NCBI RefSeq assembly: GCF_030409715.1
Contig: NZ_JAUFQI010000001.1
Coordinates: 2,654,501-2,718,500, forward strand
Direction: 5' to 3'
DNA: 64,000 nucleotides
Source of the DNA: Reinekea marina
GTDB lineage: Bacteria > Pseudomonadota > Gammaproteobacteria > Pseudomonadales > Natronospirillaceae
The stretch's first letter is position 1. Every line of letters starts with the position of its first letter. This document shows, piece by piece, positions 36,650 through 46,333 of the stretch. The notes beneath the pieces were generated by a model. The model worked only from the letters and a program-made list of their open reading frames with translations, had not been told where the DNA came from and made no database searches. The position numbers and the translations under genes were made by a program.

Positions 36650-37885
36650 TTAAAATCGCTTTGACAGCACGTTATCTATATAGCTTCGAGAGGCACACTC
36701 CATTCCAACGTCGTGTCCTTTTTCCTCGCTCAAATACCAACGATGCTCGAGAATTTCATGGAACATCTCAGCATCATCCAAGTCACCTTTTAAGTGAGAC
36801 GGAATTTCCTGAACGGCGGGGTTGAATATTTCAGATAACCAACGATAGGCTGCTACCGGCAATGGTACTTCTGAACCGGCCTGCTCAGACAAGGTGACTT
36901 TGTAGCGATACAGGCTATTGAGCAACCGGCGGGCTTGGTTTTCTTGCACTTGCAAGCCCGTTAAAGAAGCCAACCTTCTTTTATGATGCCAGTGCTCCAC
37001 GACTCTAGGCACCATTCGAACCTGCTTTCCGTTGTCGACGGTGGTGATTTCCATCTCTTCTACATCGAACCCTAAGTCGTTTAATCGACCAATTCGCTTC
37101 TCTATTAGGTATTGGTCTTCTGGGTCGAACACTTCATCGCGCGTTAACTCAGCCCAAAGCAAGTTATAGCGTTCCACGAGATAATCGGACAAATCAACTG
37201 GATCAAGATTTCCGGGTAACCCAACGGATGCTTCCAGATCCATTAAATCTCCCGCAATATTTGTATGCGCAATATCGACATCAAATTCACGTCGGTTTTG
37301 CGACACTTCGTCCATAAGCTCACCGGTTTCGGCATCCACTAAATAGGCCGCCATGAGTCCAGCATCGCGCCTAAACAATGCGTTCGAGAAAGAGCAATCG
37401 CCCCAGTAAAACCCTGACAAATGCAATCGAACCAATAATTCGGCCAAAGCATCCAGCATTTGGTGCATTTGAGCCGGGCTAATGCCTTGTTGAATTATAA
37501 TTCTATAAGGAAGAGCCCCGACTAAATAATTTGTGATTAATAAGCCTCGGCCTTTCATATCAAAATGGCGTTCTGACGTAACTAAATGCGAGCTGGCTTC
37601 TTGGATATTTTCATTTCGATGCGTCACCAAACCCACAGGCTCTACCACCGGTAATCCCATTTCTTCTAGTTCGCGCAGTAACCGGTATTCTTTTGTTGCT
37701 ATCGGTGTTGCCAATTCTTTAAGTGCATACACACGTTCTTTGTGGCTGATAAATTTAACAACGTTTCGATGTATTCCTCGGGCAACCTCAACAAACAACG
37801 ATTCCGGCCACTCATTAAGATGGCGAGACCATGGCAGCCTTAAGTCTGTAAAGTAATGACTGGGTGACGCTATCTGAAATTTCAT
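36650..37885 (-). CDS. DUF4032 kinase-like protein
   Basis: The N-terminal half resembles a protein- or lipopolysaccharide-kinase fold: K56 (VYALKELA), a catalytic-loop-like GDCSFSN with D163 and N168, and a metal-binding-like D184 in YLVDAETGE. The C-terminal half corresponds to DUF4032, which is better known in actinobacteria. The substrate and function are unknown. The 411 residues have no signal peptide or membrane helix. It is transcribed after the ABC ATPase gene at 37997 but separated from it by a strong terminator. Confidence 0.8.
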   Translation of the reverse strand: MKFQIASPSHYFTDLRLPWSRHLNEWPESLFVEVARGIHRNVVKFISHKERVYALKELATPIATKEYRLLRELEEMGLPVVEPVGLVTHRNENIQEASSHLVTSERHFDMKGRGLLITNYLVGALPYRIIIQQGISPAQMHQMLDALAELLVRLHLSGFYWGDCSFSNALFRRDAGLMAAYLVDAETGELMDEVSQNRREFDVDIAHTNIAGDLMDLEASVGLPGNLDPVDLSDYLVERYNLLWAELTRDEVFDPEDQYLIEKRIGRLNDLGFDVEEMEITTVDNGKQVRMVPRVVEHWHHKRRLASLTGLQVQENQARRLLNSLYRYKVTLSEQAGSEVPLPVAAYRWLSEIFNPAVQEIPSHLKGDLDDAEMFHEILEHRWYLSEEKGHDVGMECASRSYIDNVLSKRF

Positions 37886-37939
37886 TTTAGGCTCACTTTA
37901 TGTATACAACTGTACATTGATTTAAACCGAAACCATTAA

Positions 37940-37965
37940 AAAAGCCGACATTATCGTCGGCTTTT
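37940..37965 (-). terminator. Rho-independent terminator of the MalK/UgpC-like gene
   Basis: AAAAGCCGAC (37940-37949) and GTCGGCTTTT (37956-37965) pair over 10 bp with a 6-nt loop. On the minus strand a run of six T follows the stem. It would end the transcript coming from 39091. Confidence 0.9.
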
Positions 37966-37996
37966 ATGATTCAACTTCTACACTAACATACCTGTA

Positions 37997-39091
37997 CTAT
38001 AGACGCTCTTGCGTTTCGGCATCAAAAATATGCAATTTATCCGCATTAACATGTAAAGCCACTTCATCGCCCATTTTAGGCGTTTTATGAACGTCCATTT
38101 TAGCAATAAAAGGCGCTTTTTCACCCGCAACGGTAAAGTGAACCACAACTTCGTGGCCTAAAGTTTCTACAATACTCACATTACCCGTAATGTTTGCCAC
38201 GTTTTTCCATTCGTGTTCTTGAGCTTCACGGACAAACTCAGGACGGAAACCAACGACAACTTGCTTACCTTTACGTGCTTCAACACCTTCTTTCCATGCC
38301 TCTGGAGTATTAAAAGTAACGCACTCACTGACTAACTGTTTGCCATCTTCTGAAACCGTCATTGTTAGAACGTTCATATTTGGCGTACCAATAAATTGGG
38401 CCACAAAAACGTTCGCTGGCGTATCGTACAAATCTAATGGCGTGCCCACTTGACGTAAATGGCCGTCGTGTAAAACAGCAATACGGTCACCCATGGTCAT
38501 TGCTTCAACTTGGTCATGGGTCACGTAAACAGCGGTAATACCTAATCGCTTTTGCAGGTTCGCAATTTCGGCACGCATTTGCACACGTAACTCGGCATCT
38601 AAGTTCGAAAGTGGCTCATCGAACAAAAATACTGAAGGCTTACGAACAATCGCACGGCCTAAAGCAACACGCTGGCGCTGGCCACCAGAAAGCGCCTTTG
38701 GTTTTCTATCTAATAACTGAGCTAAACCTAAGGTTTCAGCGGCTTCAGTCACCAGACGATCAATTTCATTTTTATCCATTTTACGCAAACGCAAACCGAA
38801 AGCGATGTTTTCGAAAACGGTCATGTGCGGGTATAGCGCATAACTTTGAAACACCATCGCCACATCACGATCTTTTGGGTGAACCGTATTTACAACTCGG
38901 TCACCAATGTAGAGTTTTCCGTCGGTGATTTCTTCTAGCCCTGCAATCATGCGTAATGTTGTAGATTTACCGCAGCCAGAGGGTCCAACCAGAACCATGA
39001 ATTCTTTATCTTGAATCTCTAGGTCTAGCCCTTTAATGATGTTCACATCACCGTAACTTTTTATAACGTTCTCGAATTTAATACTCGCCAT
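37997..39091 (-). CDS. ugpC: Sugar ABC transporter ATPase, MalK/UgpC family
   Basis: The 364-residue ATPase shows Walker A GPSGCGKST, Q-loop MVFQSYALYPHMTV, signature LSGGQRQRVALGRAI, Walker B FLFDEPLSNLDAELR and switch YVTHDQVEA. A C-terminal TOBE/MalK regulatory domain starts around 240. No permease or binding-protein genes are near, so it probably serves uptake systems encoded elsewhere. The position between malQ and the glucose genes, and a HexR-like box upstream, point to maltose/glucose-type sugars; that is inference. Confidence 0.9.
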   Translation of the reverse strand: MASIKFENVIKSYGDVNIIKGLDLEIQDKEFMVLVGPSGCGKSTTLRMIAGLEEITDGKLYIGDRVVNTVHPKDRDVAMVFQSYALYPHMTVFENIAFGLRLRKMDKNEIDRLVTEAAETLGLAQLLDRKPKALSGGQRQRVALGRAIVRKPSVFLFDEPLSNLDAELRVQMRAEIANLQKRLGITAVYVTHDQVEAMTMGDRIAVLHDGHLRQVGTPLDLYDTPANVFVAQFIGTPNMNVLTMTVSEDGKQLVSECVTFNTPEAWKEGVEARKGKQVVVGFRPEFVREAQEHEWKNVANITGNVSIVETLGHEVVVHFTVAGEKAPFIAKMDVHKTPKMGDEVALHVNADKLHIFDAETQERL

Positions 39092-39252
39092 TAGTGTTTA
39101 CTCGTTTGTCGATTCAACTCGTCTACTCATCTTCTCAGAGGATGAGAGCCCGTGCATGCTTACCCCCTGAGGGTTCGCATAGATACCGCTTTTATTTTTG
39201 TTGTTTTATTACAGCACAATTCGAATTTCATGTCGAACTTTTTCCAAACACC

Positions 39253-39267
39253 TGTAATTAAACTACC
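39253..39267. promoter_or_regulatory. HexR-like box upstream of the sugar ABC ATPase gene
   Basis: TGTAATTAAACTACC matches the HexR consensus TGTAATTAAATTACA at 13 of 15 positions. It lies 162 bp upstream of the ATPase start. Confidence 0.6.
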
Positions 39268-39284
39268 AATTGACACCCTATATT

Positions 39285-39309
39285 AAAAAGCCCCACTTTA
39301 TGGGGCTTT
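39285..39309 (-). terminator. Rho-independent terminator of malQ
   Basis: AAAGCCCCA (39287-39295) and TGGGGCTTT (39301-39309) form a 9-bp stem with a 5-nt loop. On the minus strand it ends in TTTTTA, 47 bp after the malQ stop. Confidence 0.85.
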
Positions 39310-39355
39310 CAGAAGAGTCAATGACGCAAAATAATCCACAACAACGTTATTTAAC

Positions 39356-41548
39356 CTAATTTGCTCGGATTTTATTCAAAGATTTACAAAATTGAACAAT
39401 TTCCGGTTGTTTGAAGAGAGCTTCGGTACTTTTTGAAAGTTTTCTACGCCAATTCGGATACTCAGAACTGGTTCCTGGAATATTCACTGGCTTATTAATC
39501 AGCATGAGATCTTCTAGCTGTACCGCGACTATTTGCGAATTTACCTCGGCTAACTGCGCATGTATCGCCATGCAGAGTGCTTCTGTCATTTCAGGTACTT
39601 GCTCTACTTCGCTCGACACGGTGCTCGGTAATCGATTATACCGCTTTAACAGGGTTAAAATATGCTGCTTATTTGTATCGCGGGTAACTTGCTCTGCAGT
39701 GTAGTCTTGCTCTGAACCGAACATACCCAGCTCCCAGCGTAGCGCAAGGTCACTTTTATTCCAAAACGCTTTGAGCGTTGGCATATCATGGTTACACACA
39801 ATCGCCAATGCTTTGCTCGCGTAGTCCGCAGGTTCCGTACACCCTTGCTCCGCTATTTCAAAATAGAACACCTTATTCGAATAAAGCTCTGCTTTCGGGA
39901 AAAACTCCGTCACTTCATCCGGTACCGTTCCTAAATCTTCAGCAATCACCAAACATTGGTTACGCTGCGACTCTAAATTTAAAATGCCGAGCATATCGAA
40001 CATATCGTAATAAACATAAGTACCGTAGGCGGCCGTTTTGCCAGGTGGGCACCACCATAAACGCAAAAGAGACATAGCATGATCTATGCGGAGTGCACCA
40101 CATGCCCTCATGTTATTTCGCAGCAATGTAATAAACGTACTGTAAGCATTATCTTTTAGTTTAACAGGGTCTAACGGAGGCAAGCCCCAGTTTTGGCCGT
40201 TTGGTCCTAAGGCATCAGGCGGTGCTCCCACCGAGGCATCTAAGCAAAAGCTTTCTTTATTCGACCAGATTTCAGCGCCACCCTTGTCTGCCCCGACGGC
40301 TAAATCACGGTATATCCCGATTTTCATGCCTAACTGTTTCGCTAACGCATCTACCGCTTGCAGCTGCTCATCGGTAATAAATTGCAAGTATTGCCAGTAG
40401 CGAATAGCTTCTTGGTTTTCTTTTTTAAAGGCTTTAACTTCTGCAGAGCGATGGTCTTTATAGGCATCCGGCCAAACCGGCCAACCCCAGGCATTAATAT
40501 CGAGCGCTTTAAAGTGAGCCAGCAATGCTTCAAACAGTGCGTGCTGCACTAGTGGCTCACCTTGTTGCTCTACAAATGCATTGAAGGCCTGTTCTCGCGC
40601 CGAGCCAGTGCCGTGGTGCTCTTTCAAATAGGTTTGATACAGCAATTCAAAGCATTCATGTTTTGCGGCACTCACGCCCTGATAGTCTACATCTTCAACA
40701 GCTCTAAGCTGCTTTAGACGCTCATTAAACACCTTTGAACTGACCTTTTTTTGCAAGGCTTTAGAGTGCTTAAACTCTGGCACCTTCGTCACATCCGCAT
40801 ACAAGCTGTTCAAAAAACTTCGATTCGAAGGAGAATATGGACTGTTGTGATCTGGACTGATTGGATAAAGCGCGTGAATAGGATTTAATCCAATGACATC
40901 AGCGCCTTGGGCGGCTAAATCTTCTATAAGCTGAGCCAGGTCGGTGAAATCTCCCATCCCCCAGTTGCTGTCGGAGCGCAAGGTATATAGCTGAATCGCT
41001 GTACCCCAAATTTTATCACCTCTGGCCATTGGCTCAGACTGAAAGCTGGTTTTAGGGGTGACAATAAGCGGGCGAGTTTCTACCCGATCACCAACGACAA
41101 CTTTAATTTGGTGATATCCTAAGGGTAAATCTGGCGGCAACGTGAGAAGTCTTCGTACATATTGTGTCTCACCCATCCAATAATCACCGGTTTGAGTCAG
41201 CATATCTAAATGCACAACACTCTCTAAAGTACTTCCGTCTTCAAAGGAAATTTGCCAGTTAGAAGGAGTCATTAAATCTTGGCTGGTGATGTACAAATTA
41301 ACACCCCAAGAATCACGTAATGGAGACAACACAGTAATTGGTTCGAGTAAAGTTAACCACTGATGTGTATCTAATTGCGTAGCTTGCACACTTAAAGCTT
41401 CATCATCGTCAAGGTTGTAACCCATTGCGCGTAGAATTAACTCTATATTTTCAAACGCAACGTCAGCTTCATTACCAAGATAATCTACAAATTTATTTGA
41501 AACGTGACGCAGATGAGCAACTTTAGATGAAAGCTCATAGTTTGCCAT
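39356..41548 (-). CDS. malQ: 4-alpha-glucanotransferase MalQ (amylomaltase)
   Basis: MalQ transfers 1,4-glucan chains between maltodextrins and releases glucose, feeding the glk gene upstream. The 730 residues match the long E. coli-type enzyme with an N-terminal extension. GH77 motifs include GDFTDLAQLIEDLAAQGADVIGLNPIH, the nucleophile region IGIYRDLAVGADKGGAE, LRIDHAMSL and the acid/base region VIAEDLGTVPDEV. The downstream NHDMPTLKAFW is also typical. It lies 163 bp after eda on the same strand and has its own terminator. Confidence 0.95.
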   Translation of the reverse strand: MANYELSSKVAHLRHVSNKFVDYLGNEADVAFENIELILRAMGYNLDDDEALSVQATQLDTHQWLTLLEPITVLSPLRDSWGVNLYITSQDLMTPSNWQISFEDGSTLESVVHLDMLTQTGDYWMGETQYVRRLLTLPPDLPLGYHQIKVVVGDRVETRPLIVTPKTSFQSEPMARGDKIWGTAIQLYTLRSDSNWGMGDFTDLAQLIEDLAAQGADVIGLNPIHALYPISPDHNSPYSPSNRSFLNSLYADVTKVPEFKHSKALQKKVSSKVFNERLKQLRAVEDVDYQGVSAAKHECFELLYQTYLKEHHGTGSAREQAFNAFVEQQGEPLVQHALFEALLAHFKALDINAWGWPVWPDAYKDHRSAEVKAFKKENQEAIRYWQYLQFITDEQLQAVDALAKQLGMKIGIYRDLAVGADKGGAEIWSNKESFCLDASVGAPPDALGPNGQNWGLPPLDPVKLKDNAYSTFITLLRNNMRACGALRIDHAMSLLRLWWCPPGKTAAYGTYVYYDMFDMLGILNLESQRNQCLVIAEDLGTVPDEVTEFFPKAELYSNKVFYFEIAEQGCTEPADYASKALAIVCNHDMPTLKAFWNKSDLALRWELGMFGSEQDYTAEQVTRDTNKQHILTLLKRYNRLPSTVSSEVEQVPEMTEALCMAIHAQLAEVNSQIVAVQLEDLMLINKPVNIPGTSSEYPNWRRKLSKSTEALFKQPEIVQFCKSLNKIRAN

Positions 41549-41711
41549 TGATAACCCCTTTGTTTATGCACAACGTCGTCAATCTTGGTTGTACAATTAT
41601 CCAATTTATTGAGGCATTTTAGAGCACTATTAGAAAGAGCGCGCGTAAGAAATTATCTTTTAAGGTGGGATTTTTCATCAGGTGGAGTTTCTAAATCTAG
41701 AACGCCACTGT

Positions 41712-42335
41712 TTACTTTCCCAAGGCACTTTGAGCTAATTGAGTTACACGAGACCAGTCTTGCTGATTAATGGCATCGGCAGGCACCAGCCAAGACCCTC
41801 CGACACAAAGCACACTCGGAAGCTCGAGATAGTGTTTAAAGTTAGCCTCTGTAATGCCACCCGTAGGGCAAAAAGATACATCCGGAAATGGACCAGCAAA
41901 AGATTTAAGCGACTCCACACCACCGGCGGCCTCGGCTGGAAAAAATTTAAAGCAACGATACCCGAGCTCAATACCTTGCATCATATCCGACACACTTGAA
42001 ATGGCCGGTAAAAAAGGCACACCGACACGCTTTCCAGCTTCCAATAACTTTGGCGTTGCACCGGGGCTGACGGCAAAGTCTGCCCCTATCGATAACAACT
42101 CATGCAATTGGCCTTCGCGAGTTACCGTACCTGCACCAATGAGTAGCCCGTCGATTTTTTTCATTTCGGCTATGGCATTCATGGCAGCGTCCGTTCTTAG
42201 GGTAACTTCAATTACACGAATACCACCTTGTTTTAGCGCCATCGCTAAAGGCAGCGCATCTTCCACTCGATTTACAGTTAACACTGGAATCACAGGCGCT
42301 GCGAGCGCCAGGATTGCCTCAATTTCTTTACTCAT
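41712..42335 (-). CDS. eda: KHG/KDPG aldolase Eda
   Basis: Eda splits 2-keto-3-deoxy-6-phosphogluconate to pyruvate and glyceraldehyde 3-phosphate, the last step of the Entner-Doudoroff pathway. The Schiff-base lysine is K130 (RCFKFFPAE) and the proton-relay glutamate is E43 (VIEVTLRT). GAGTVT and CPTGGIT complete the family motifs. The 207 residues are standard. It follows glk by 27 bp; edd, zwf and pgl are not in the window. Confidence 0.96.
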   Translation of the reverse strand: MSKEIEAILALAAPVIPVLTVNRVEDALPLAMALKQGGIRVIEVTLRTDAAMNAIAEMKKIDGLLIGAGTVTREGQLHELLSIGADFAVSPGATPKLLEAGKRVGVPFLPAISSVSDMMQGIELGYRCFKFFPAEAAGGVESLKSFAGPFPDVSFCPTGGITEANFKHYLELPSVLCVGGSWLVPADAINQQDWSRVTQLAQSALGK

Positions 42336-42362
42336 TTTACCAATCTCAATGTACTTCGCATT

Positions 42363-43370
42363 TTAATTCTGAGTATGAACTTGATGATTCAATACCGCCG
42401 CCGAGCCCAACAAACCTGGTTGCTTCGCCATAACAACGTACGTTGGAATGCTCTCAACAAATCCCGACAACCTCGCTTTTTCTTCGAACCGAGCTCGAAA
42501 CTCGCTTTCCAAGAAATAGTCTAGAAAACGCGGCACAATACCACCCGTAATATACACACCGCCTTTTGCTCCAAGGGTTAAGGCCACATCACCGGCGTAA
42601 CTTCCTGTGATTGCGCAAAACGTAGATAAAGCTTCTTCGGCTATCGGATCTGCTTGCTCAAGCGCTCTTTTCGAAATTTCAGGTGCCGTTAATTCTACAA
42701 TGGGTTGCTTATTAAAATAACAAAGCCCTTGATAAATATTTTCTAAACCCATGCCAGACACTAATCGCTCGTTCGAGACTCGATCATGCTTGGTCAATAG
42801 ATACTGCAATATGGCGATTTCTTTTTCATTCGTTGGGGCAAAGTGAGCATGCCCACCTTCTGTTTCTATGGTGATAGGTCCTAAATCATTAAAGGCCAAC
42901 GCAGCCAAACCCAACCCTGTTCCCGGACCTGTAATTGCCATCGGTTTGCCAACTACGGCTTCACCACGCCCTACTTTCACTAATTCGTCAGCGGCCAAAT
43001 GCGGAATAGCGTTTGCCATTGCATTGTAATCATTAATGAATTTTAAGCTCACTAATCCTAAACTCGCTTTGAGCGCAGAAACCGAGAATGACCAGGTGTG
43101 ATTGGTCATGGTGATTTGGTCTTTGTCCGTTGGGCAGGCAATTGCCATAACCGCATGCTTAGGTTTTGAGTATTCTTTATCAAGGCCCGATAGATAGGCT
43201 AAAATGGCGGCTTCAATCGTTTCATATTCTGCGCCGTTTAAGGCCTTCGGGGCAACAAGCTCACTTTCAGACAAACTCAGTAAATGGGGATGTTCAAAAC
43301 TTTTGATAGGCGCTAGCGCGAACCGAGCATTAGTGCCGCCAATATCCGCGATTAATCCATACTGAGTCAT
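42363..43370 (-). CDS. glk: Glucokinase Glk
   Basis: Glk phosphorylates glucose with ATP. The 335 residues are the bacterial Glk type: ADIGGTNARFA phosphate loop at the N-terminus, the catalytic aspartate in FINDYNAMANA, GPGTGLGLAAL, and the glucose-contact ETEGGHAHFAP. YITGGIVPRFLD is the later ATP-site motif. It forms an operon with eda and is divergent from hexR. Confidence 0.96.
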   Translation of the reverse strand: MTQYGLIADIGGTNARFALAPIKSFEHPHLLSLSESELVAPKALNGAEYETIEAAILAYLSGLDKEYSKPKHAVMAIACPTDKDQITMTNHTWSFSVSALKASLGLVSLKFINDYNAMANAIPHLAADELVKVGRGEAVVGKPMAITGPGTGLGLAALAFNDLGPITIETEGGHAHFAPTNEKEIAILQYLLTKHDRVSNERLVSGMGLENIYQGLCYFNKQPIVELTAPEISKRALEQADPIAEEALSTFCAITGSYAGDVALTLGAKGGVYITGGIVPRFLDYFLESEFRARFEEKARLSGFVESIPTYVVMAKQPGLLGSAAVLNHQVHTQN

Positions 43371-43410
43371 TATGTAAAACCCTTATAAAGTTAAAAATTG
43401 AAATGCTTTT

Positions 43411-43425
43411 TGTAACTATATTTCA
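43411..43425. promoter_or_regulatory. HexR-like box between glk and hexR
   Basis: TGTAACTATATTTCA matches the HexR consensus at 12 of 15 positions. It lies 41 bp upstream of the glk ATG, and an ATTGAAAT/ATTTCAAT inverted repeat surrounds it. Confidence 0.55.
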
Positions 43426-43654
43426 ATTAAGGTCGCCATTGCCACTTTTTATAGCATTATCTAGTAACTTAATTACCAAAAATCTAAAATTTAAGCCCAT
43501 ACTAAAGCCCATGGTTTCATGCGAGCGGGCTTCTTTGTTCACAATATTCGAACTTAGTTTATATAAAACGGAAATCTATCGCCTTTTTGCTTTACCTCGA
43601 CTACTGATATTCCCTACAATCTACCGAAGACCCACTGTTCGGAATACAATTATA

Positions 43655-44515
43655 ATGGCCACAAATATACTAGATCGCCTCAAATCGAACCCAAGCGTTT
43701 TAAGCAAAAGCGAACGCAAAGTGGCGGTCGTAATATTACAAGATCCCAACAAAGCGATTCGCTCCAGTATAGCCAGCTTAGCAAAATCAGCTGACGTATC
43801 AGAACCTACCGTGAATCGCTTTTGCCGGTCATTAGACTGTACAGGTTTTCCAGATTTTAAATTGAAACTCGCGCAATGCTTGGCGACCGGAACCCCTTAC
43901 GTTAACCGAAATGTTGAGCCTGATGATCGTGTCGAGGACTACAGCAGTAAAATATTTGAAGCAACCGTGAGCGCTATCAGCGATGCCAAACGCTCCATAG
44001 ACCCAAATGCGTTAAGCCGTACGGTTGATGCGCTTTCACAAGCAAGAAGAATAGAGTTTTACGGATTAGGCGCATCAGGCTCAGTTGTGATGGATGCCCA
44101 GAATAAATTTTTCCGTTTAAACACGCCTTGTGTCGCCTATATCGATGTTCTACAACAAAGAATGGCCGCAGCCGCTACCAAGCCTGGCGATGTCGTAGTT
44201 ATTATTTCCAATACGGGTCGAACAATTTCCTTGGTAGAAACAGCAAAGATCGCCAAAGATTCTGGCGCAACGGTTATAGCATTAACCTCTCCGCATACAC
44301 CACTGGCTAACAGCAGCCATATTTTGTTAGGCGTTGATAGCCCTGAAAACACCGACATCTATACTCCACAGACGTCTCGATTAGTGCACTTAACTATCTT
44401 GGATGTGTTAGCGACTGGCGTTACCTTAAAGCTAGGTCCCGAATTTCAAAGCCATCTCAAGCGAATTAAAGCCGCTCTGTCTGAAACGCGTTTTCAAGAA
44501 GAACAAAGCGACTGA
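43655..44515 (+). CDS. hexR: HexR transcriptional regulator (RpiR family)
   Basis: HexR is a repressor of glucose and Entner-Doudoroff genes that is released by KDPG. The N-terminal HTH (~1-77) contains LSKSERKVAVVIL and ADVSEPTVNRFCRSL. The C-terminal SIS domain (~120-260) contains EFYGLGASGSVVMDA and VVIISNTGRTIS. The ATG at 43655 gives the 286 residues usual for HexR. The frame is open 84 codons further upstream, but that extension crosses the glk/hexR promoter region and has no similarity. It is the presumed ligand of the five boxes in this window. Confidence 0.95.
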   Translation: MATNILDRLKSNPSVLSKSERKVAVVILQDPNKAIRSSIASLAKSADVSEPTVNRFCRSLDCTGFPDFKLKLAQCLATGTPYVNRNVEPDDRVEDYSSKIFEATVSAISDAKRSIDPNALSRTVDALSQARRIEFYGLGASGSVVMDAQNKFFRLNTPCVAYIDVLQQRMAAAATKPGDVVVIISNTGRTISLVETAKIAKDSGATVIALTSPHTPLANSSHILLGVDSPENTDIYTPQTSRLVHLTILDVLATGVTLKLGPEFQSHLKRIKAALSETRFQEEQSD

Positions 44516-44541
44516 TCCCTTCTTTTCTCACTATTTATACC

Positions 44542-44571
44542 CACACCTGCTTAACTCAATTTGCAGGTGTG
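44542..44571 (+). terminator. Hairpin after hexR
   Basis: CACACCTGC (44542-44550) and GCAGGTGTG (44563-44571) pair perfectly over 9 bp with a 12-nt loop, 26 bp after the hexR stop. The following sequence is only moderately T-rich. Confidence 0.55.
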
Positions 44572-44595
44572 ATTCGTTTGAGAATCGAATCTAAT

Positions 44596-44610
44596 TGTAA
44601 TAAAATTACA
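44596..44610. promoter_or_regulatory. HexR box upstream of pykA
   Basis: TGTAATAAAATTACA matches the HexR consensus at 14 of 15 positions, the best site in the window. It lies 80 bp upstream of the pykA ATG. Confidence 0.8.
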
Positions 44611-44690
44611 AAATCAACTTATTATTGCTTGTACTGTAGTAGACTCCATTGGTTTTTTTCATATAAAAATTGAACAAGAGAGCCAAAAGA

Positions 44691-46142
44691 ATGACCTTAA
44701 GACGCACTAAAATTGTCACCACGCTTGGCCCAGCCACCGATGCAGAGGGTGTTTTAGAGCAACTACTGATAGCCGGTGCCAATACAGTTCGTCTAAATTT
44801 CTCTCATGGCGACGCGGAACAACACCGTCAGCGAGCATTAGCCGTTCGATCTATTTCTAAAAAATTAGGTATTTCTGTTGCGATTCTAGCCGACTTGCAA
44901 GGCCCAAAGATTCGTATCGCTAAATTTAAAGACAACAAAACCGTCCAACTTCAAAACAACCAATCTTTTATCCTTGACGCCGATTTCGATAAAAACGAAG
45001 GCTCAGAATCAATAGTTGGCATTGATTACCCAGAGTTAGCGCACGACAGCAAACCGGACGATGTTTACCTTTTAGATGACGGACGTGTTCGAGTAAAAGT
45101 CACTGAAATAGTAGGCAATGCCGTACATACTACGGTCATCCAAGGTGGCCCGCTGTCTAATAACAAAGGGATCAACAAGCTAGGCGGTGGGCTTTCGGCG
45201 GCCGCCTTAACTGAAAAAGATAAAGAAGACATTAAGTTAGCTGCCGAGCTTGAGGCCGATTATTTAGCCGTATCATTTCCGCGCGGCCCTAAAGACATGC
45301 ATGAAGCAAGGCAATTGCTCAATGCGGCCGGTTCAAGCGCAGAATTAGTGGCTAAGCTAGAGCGAGCGGAAGCCGTTCTCGATCATGAAAACTTAGACAA
45401 CATTATCTTAGCGTCTGAGGCAGTGATGGTTGCACGCGGTGACTTAGGTGTTGAGATTGGCGACCCGGAATTAATAGCCGTACAAAAGCACATTATTAAA
45501 CGAGCACGCACATTAGACAGAATAGTCATAACCGCGACTCAAATGATGGAATCGATGATAGAGCACCCGTTTCCAACTAGAGCCGAGGTGTTTGATGTCG
45601 CTAACGCAGTGCTAGATGGCACAGATGCTATTATGTGTTCTGCTGAAACCGCTGCCGGCAAATATCCATTAGAAACGGTCCGAGCCATGAGTGATATTTG
45701 CATCGGAGCCGAAAAGCACAAATTGACTACCGAGTCTCGACACCGATTGGGCTCTGAGTTTAAGCGCATTGACGAAACGATAGCCATGACTGTCATGTAT
45801 GCGGCTAATCATCTTCGCGGCGTCAAAGCTATAATTGCCATGACCGAATCGGGTTCCACGGCTAAATGGATGTCACGAATCAGTTCTGGCATGCCTATTT
45901 ATGCACTGACTCGCCATGAAGCAACACAAAGTCGCGTGTCTTTGTATCGTGGCGTTGAAGCCATTCCATTTGATTTATTTAGTATCGAAGACAAACAAAT
46001 TAACAAAGCCGCTGTTGATGAATTAAAAAAACGAAATCTGGTTAAAGATGGCGATTTAGTCATCTTAAGTTATGGCGATCATTCGGGCGTCCATGGCGGC
46101 AGCAATACATTTAAGATTGTAAGTGTTGGCAATATACTGTAA
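44691..46142 (+). CDS. pykA: Pyruvate kinase, PykA type
   Basis: It makes pyruvate and ATP from phosphoenolpyruvate and ADP. The 483 residues align with E. coli PykA ([16 protein letters not shown] opening, [23 protein letters not shown], then [16 protein letters not shown] and [10 protein letters not shown]). ATG at 44691 is chosen, with GAGAG upstream; a TTG at 44670 adds only 7 residues. A second isozyme, pykF type, lies at 51348. A HexR box precedes the gene and a strong terminator follows it. Confidence 0.95.
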   Translation: MTLRRTKIVTTLGPATDAEGVLEQLLIAGANTVRLNFSHGDAEQHRQRALAVRSISKKLGISVAILADLQGPKIRIAKFKDNKTVQLQNNQSFILDADFDKNEGSESIVGIDYPELAHDSKPDDVYLLDDGRVRVKVTEIVGNAVHTTVIQGGPLSNNKGINKLGGGLSAAALTEKDKEDIKLAAELEADYLAVSFPRGPKDMHEARQLLNAAGSSAELVAKLERAEAVLDHENLDNIILASEAVMVARGDLGVEIGDPELIAVQKHIIKRARTLDRIVITATQMMESMIEHPFPTRAEVFDVANAVLDGTDAIMCSAETAAGKYPLETVRAMSDICIGAEKHKLTTESRHRLGSEFKRIDETIAMTVMYAANHLRGVKAIIAMTESGSTAKWMSRISSGMPIYALTRHEATQSRVSLYRGVEAIPFDLFSIEDKQINKAAVDELKKRNLVKDGDLVILSYGDHSGVHGGSNTFKIVSVGNIL

Positions 46143-46167
46143 AAAGGCGTCCGTTAAATAACATTTC

Positions 46168-46202
46168 CCAAACGGCAGCCTCGGCTGCCGTTTGGCGTTT
46201 TT
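46168..46202 (+). terminator. Rho-independent terminator of pykA
   Basis: CCAAACGGCAGCC (46168-46180) and GGCTGCCGTTTGG (46183-46195) form a 13-bp arm pair with a tight loop, followed by CGTTTTT. Confidence 0.92.
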
Positions 46203-46284
46203 GGGACAGAAAAAAGCGTAATTTCGCCAGTTTTCTTTAACTCGCTAAATGGCGTAAGTTAGCTAAAGTAAACTGATTAAATGA

Positions 46285-46300
46285 CAAACATAGATGTTTG
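46285..46300. promoter_or_regulatory. Palindrome in the aceE leader, possible operator
   Basis: CAAACAT-AG-ATGTTTG is a perfect 7-bp inverted repeat, ending 33 bp before the aceE ATG. It is not the PdhR motif. Confidence 0.35.
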
Positions 46301-46333
46301 AAACACACCATTGGGGCAAGAGGGTATTAACCT

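Noticed and set aside
43403..43654. N-terminal extension of HexR by 84 residues
   Set aside because: It covers the glk/hexR promoter region and a HexR-like box, and lacks similarity to HexR proteins.
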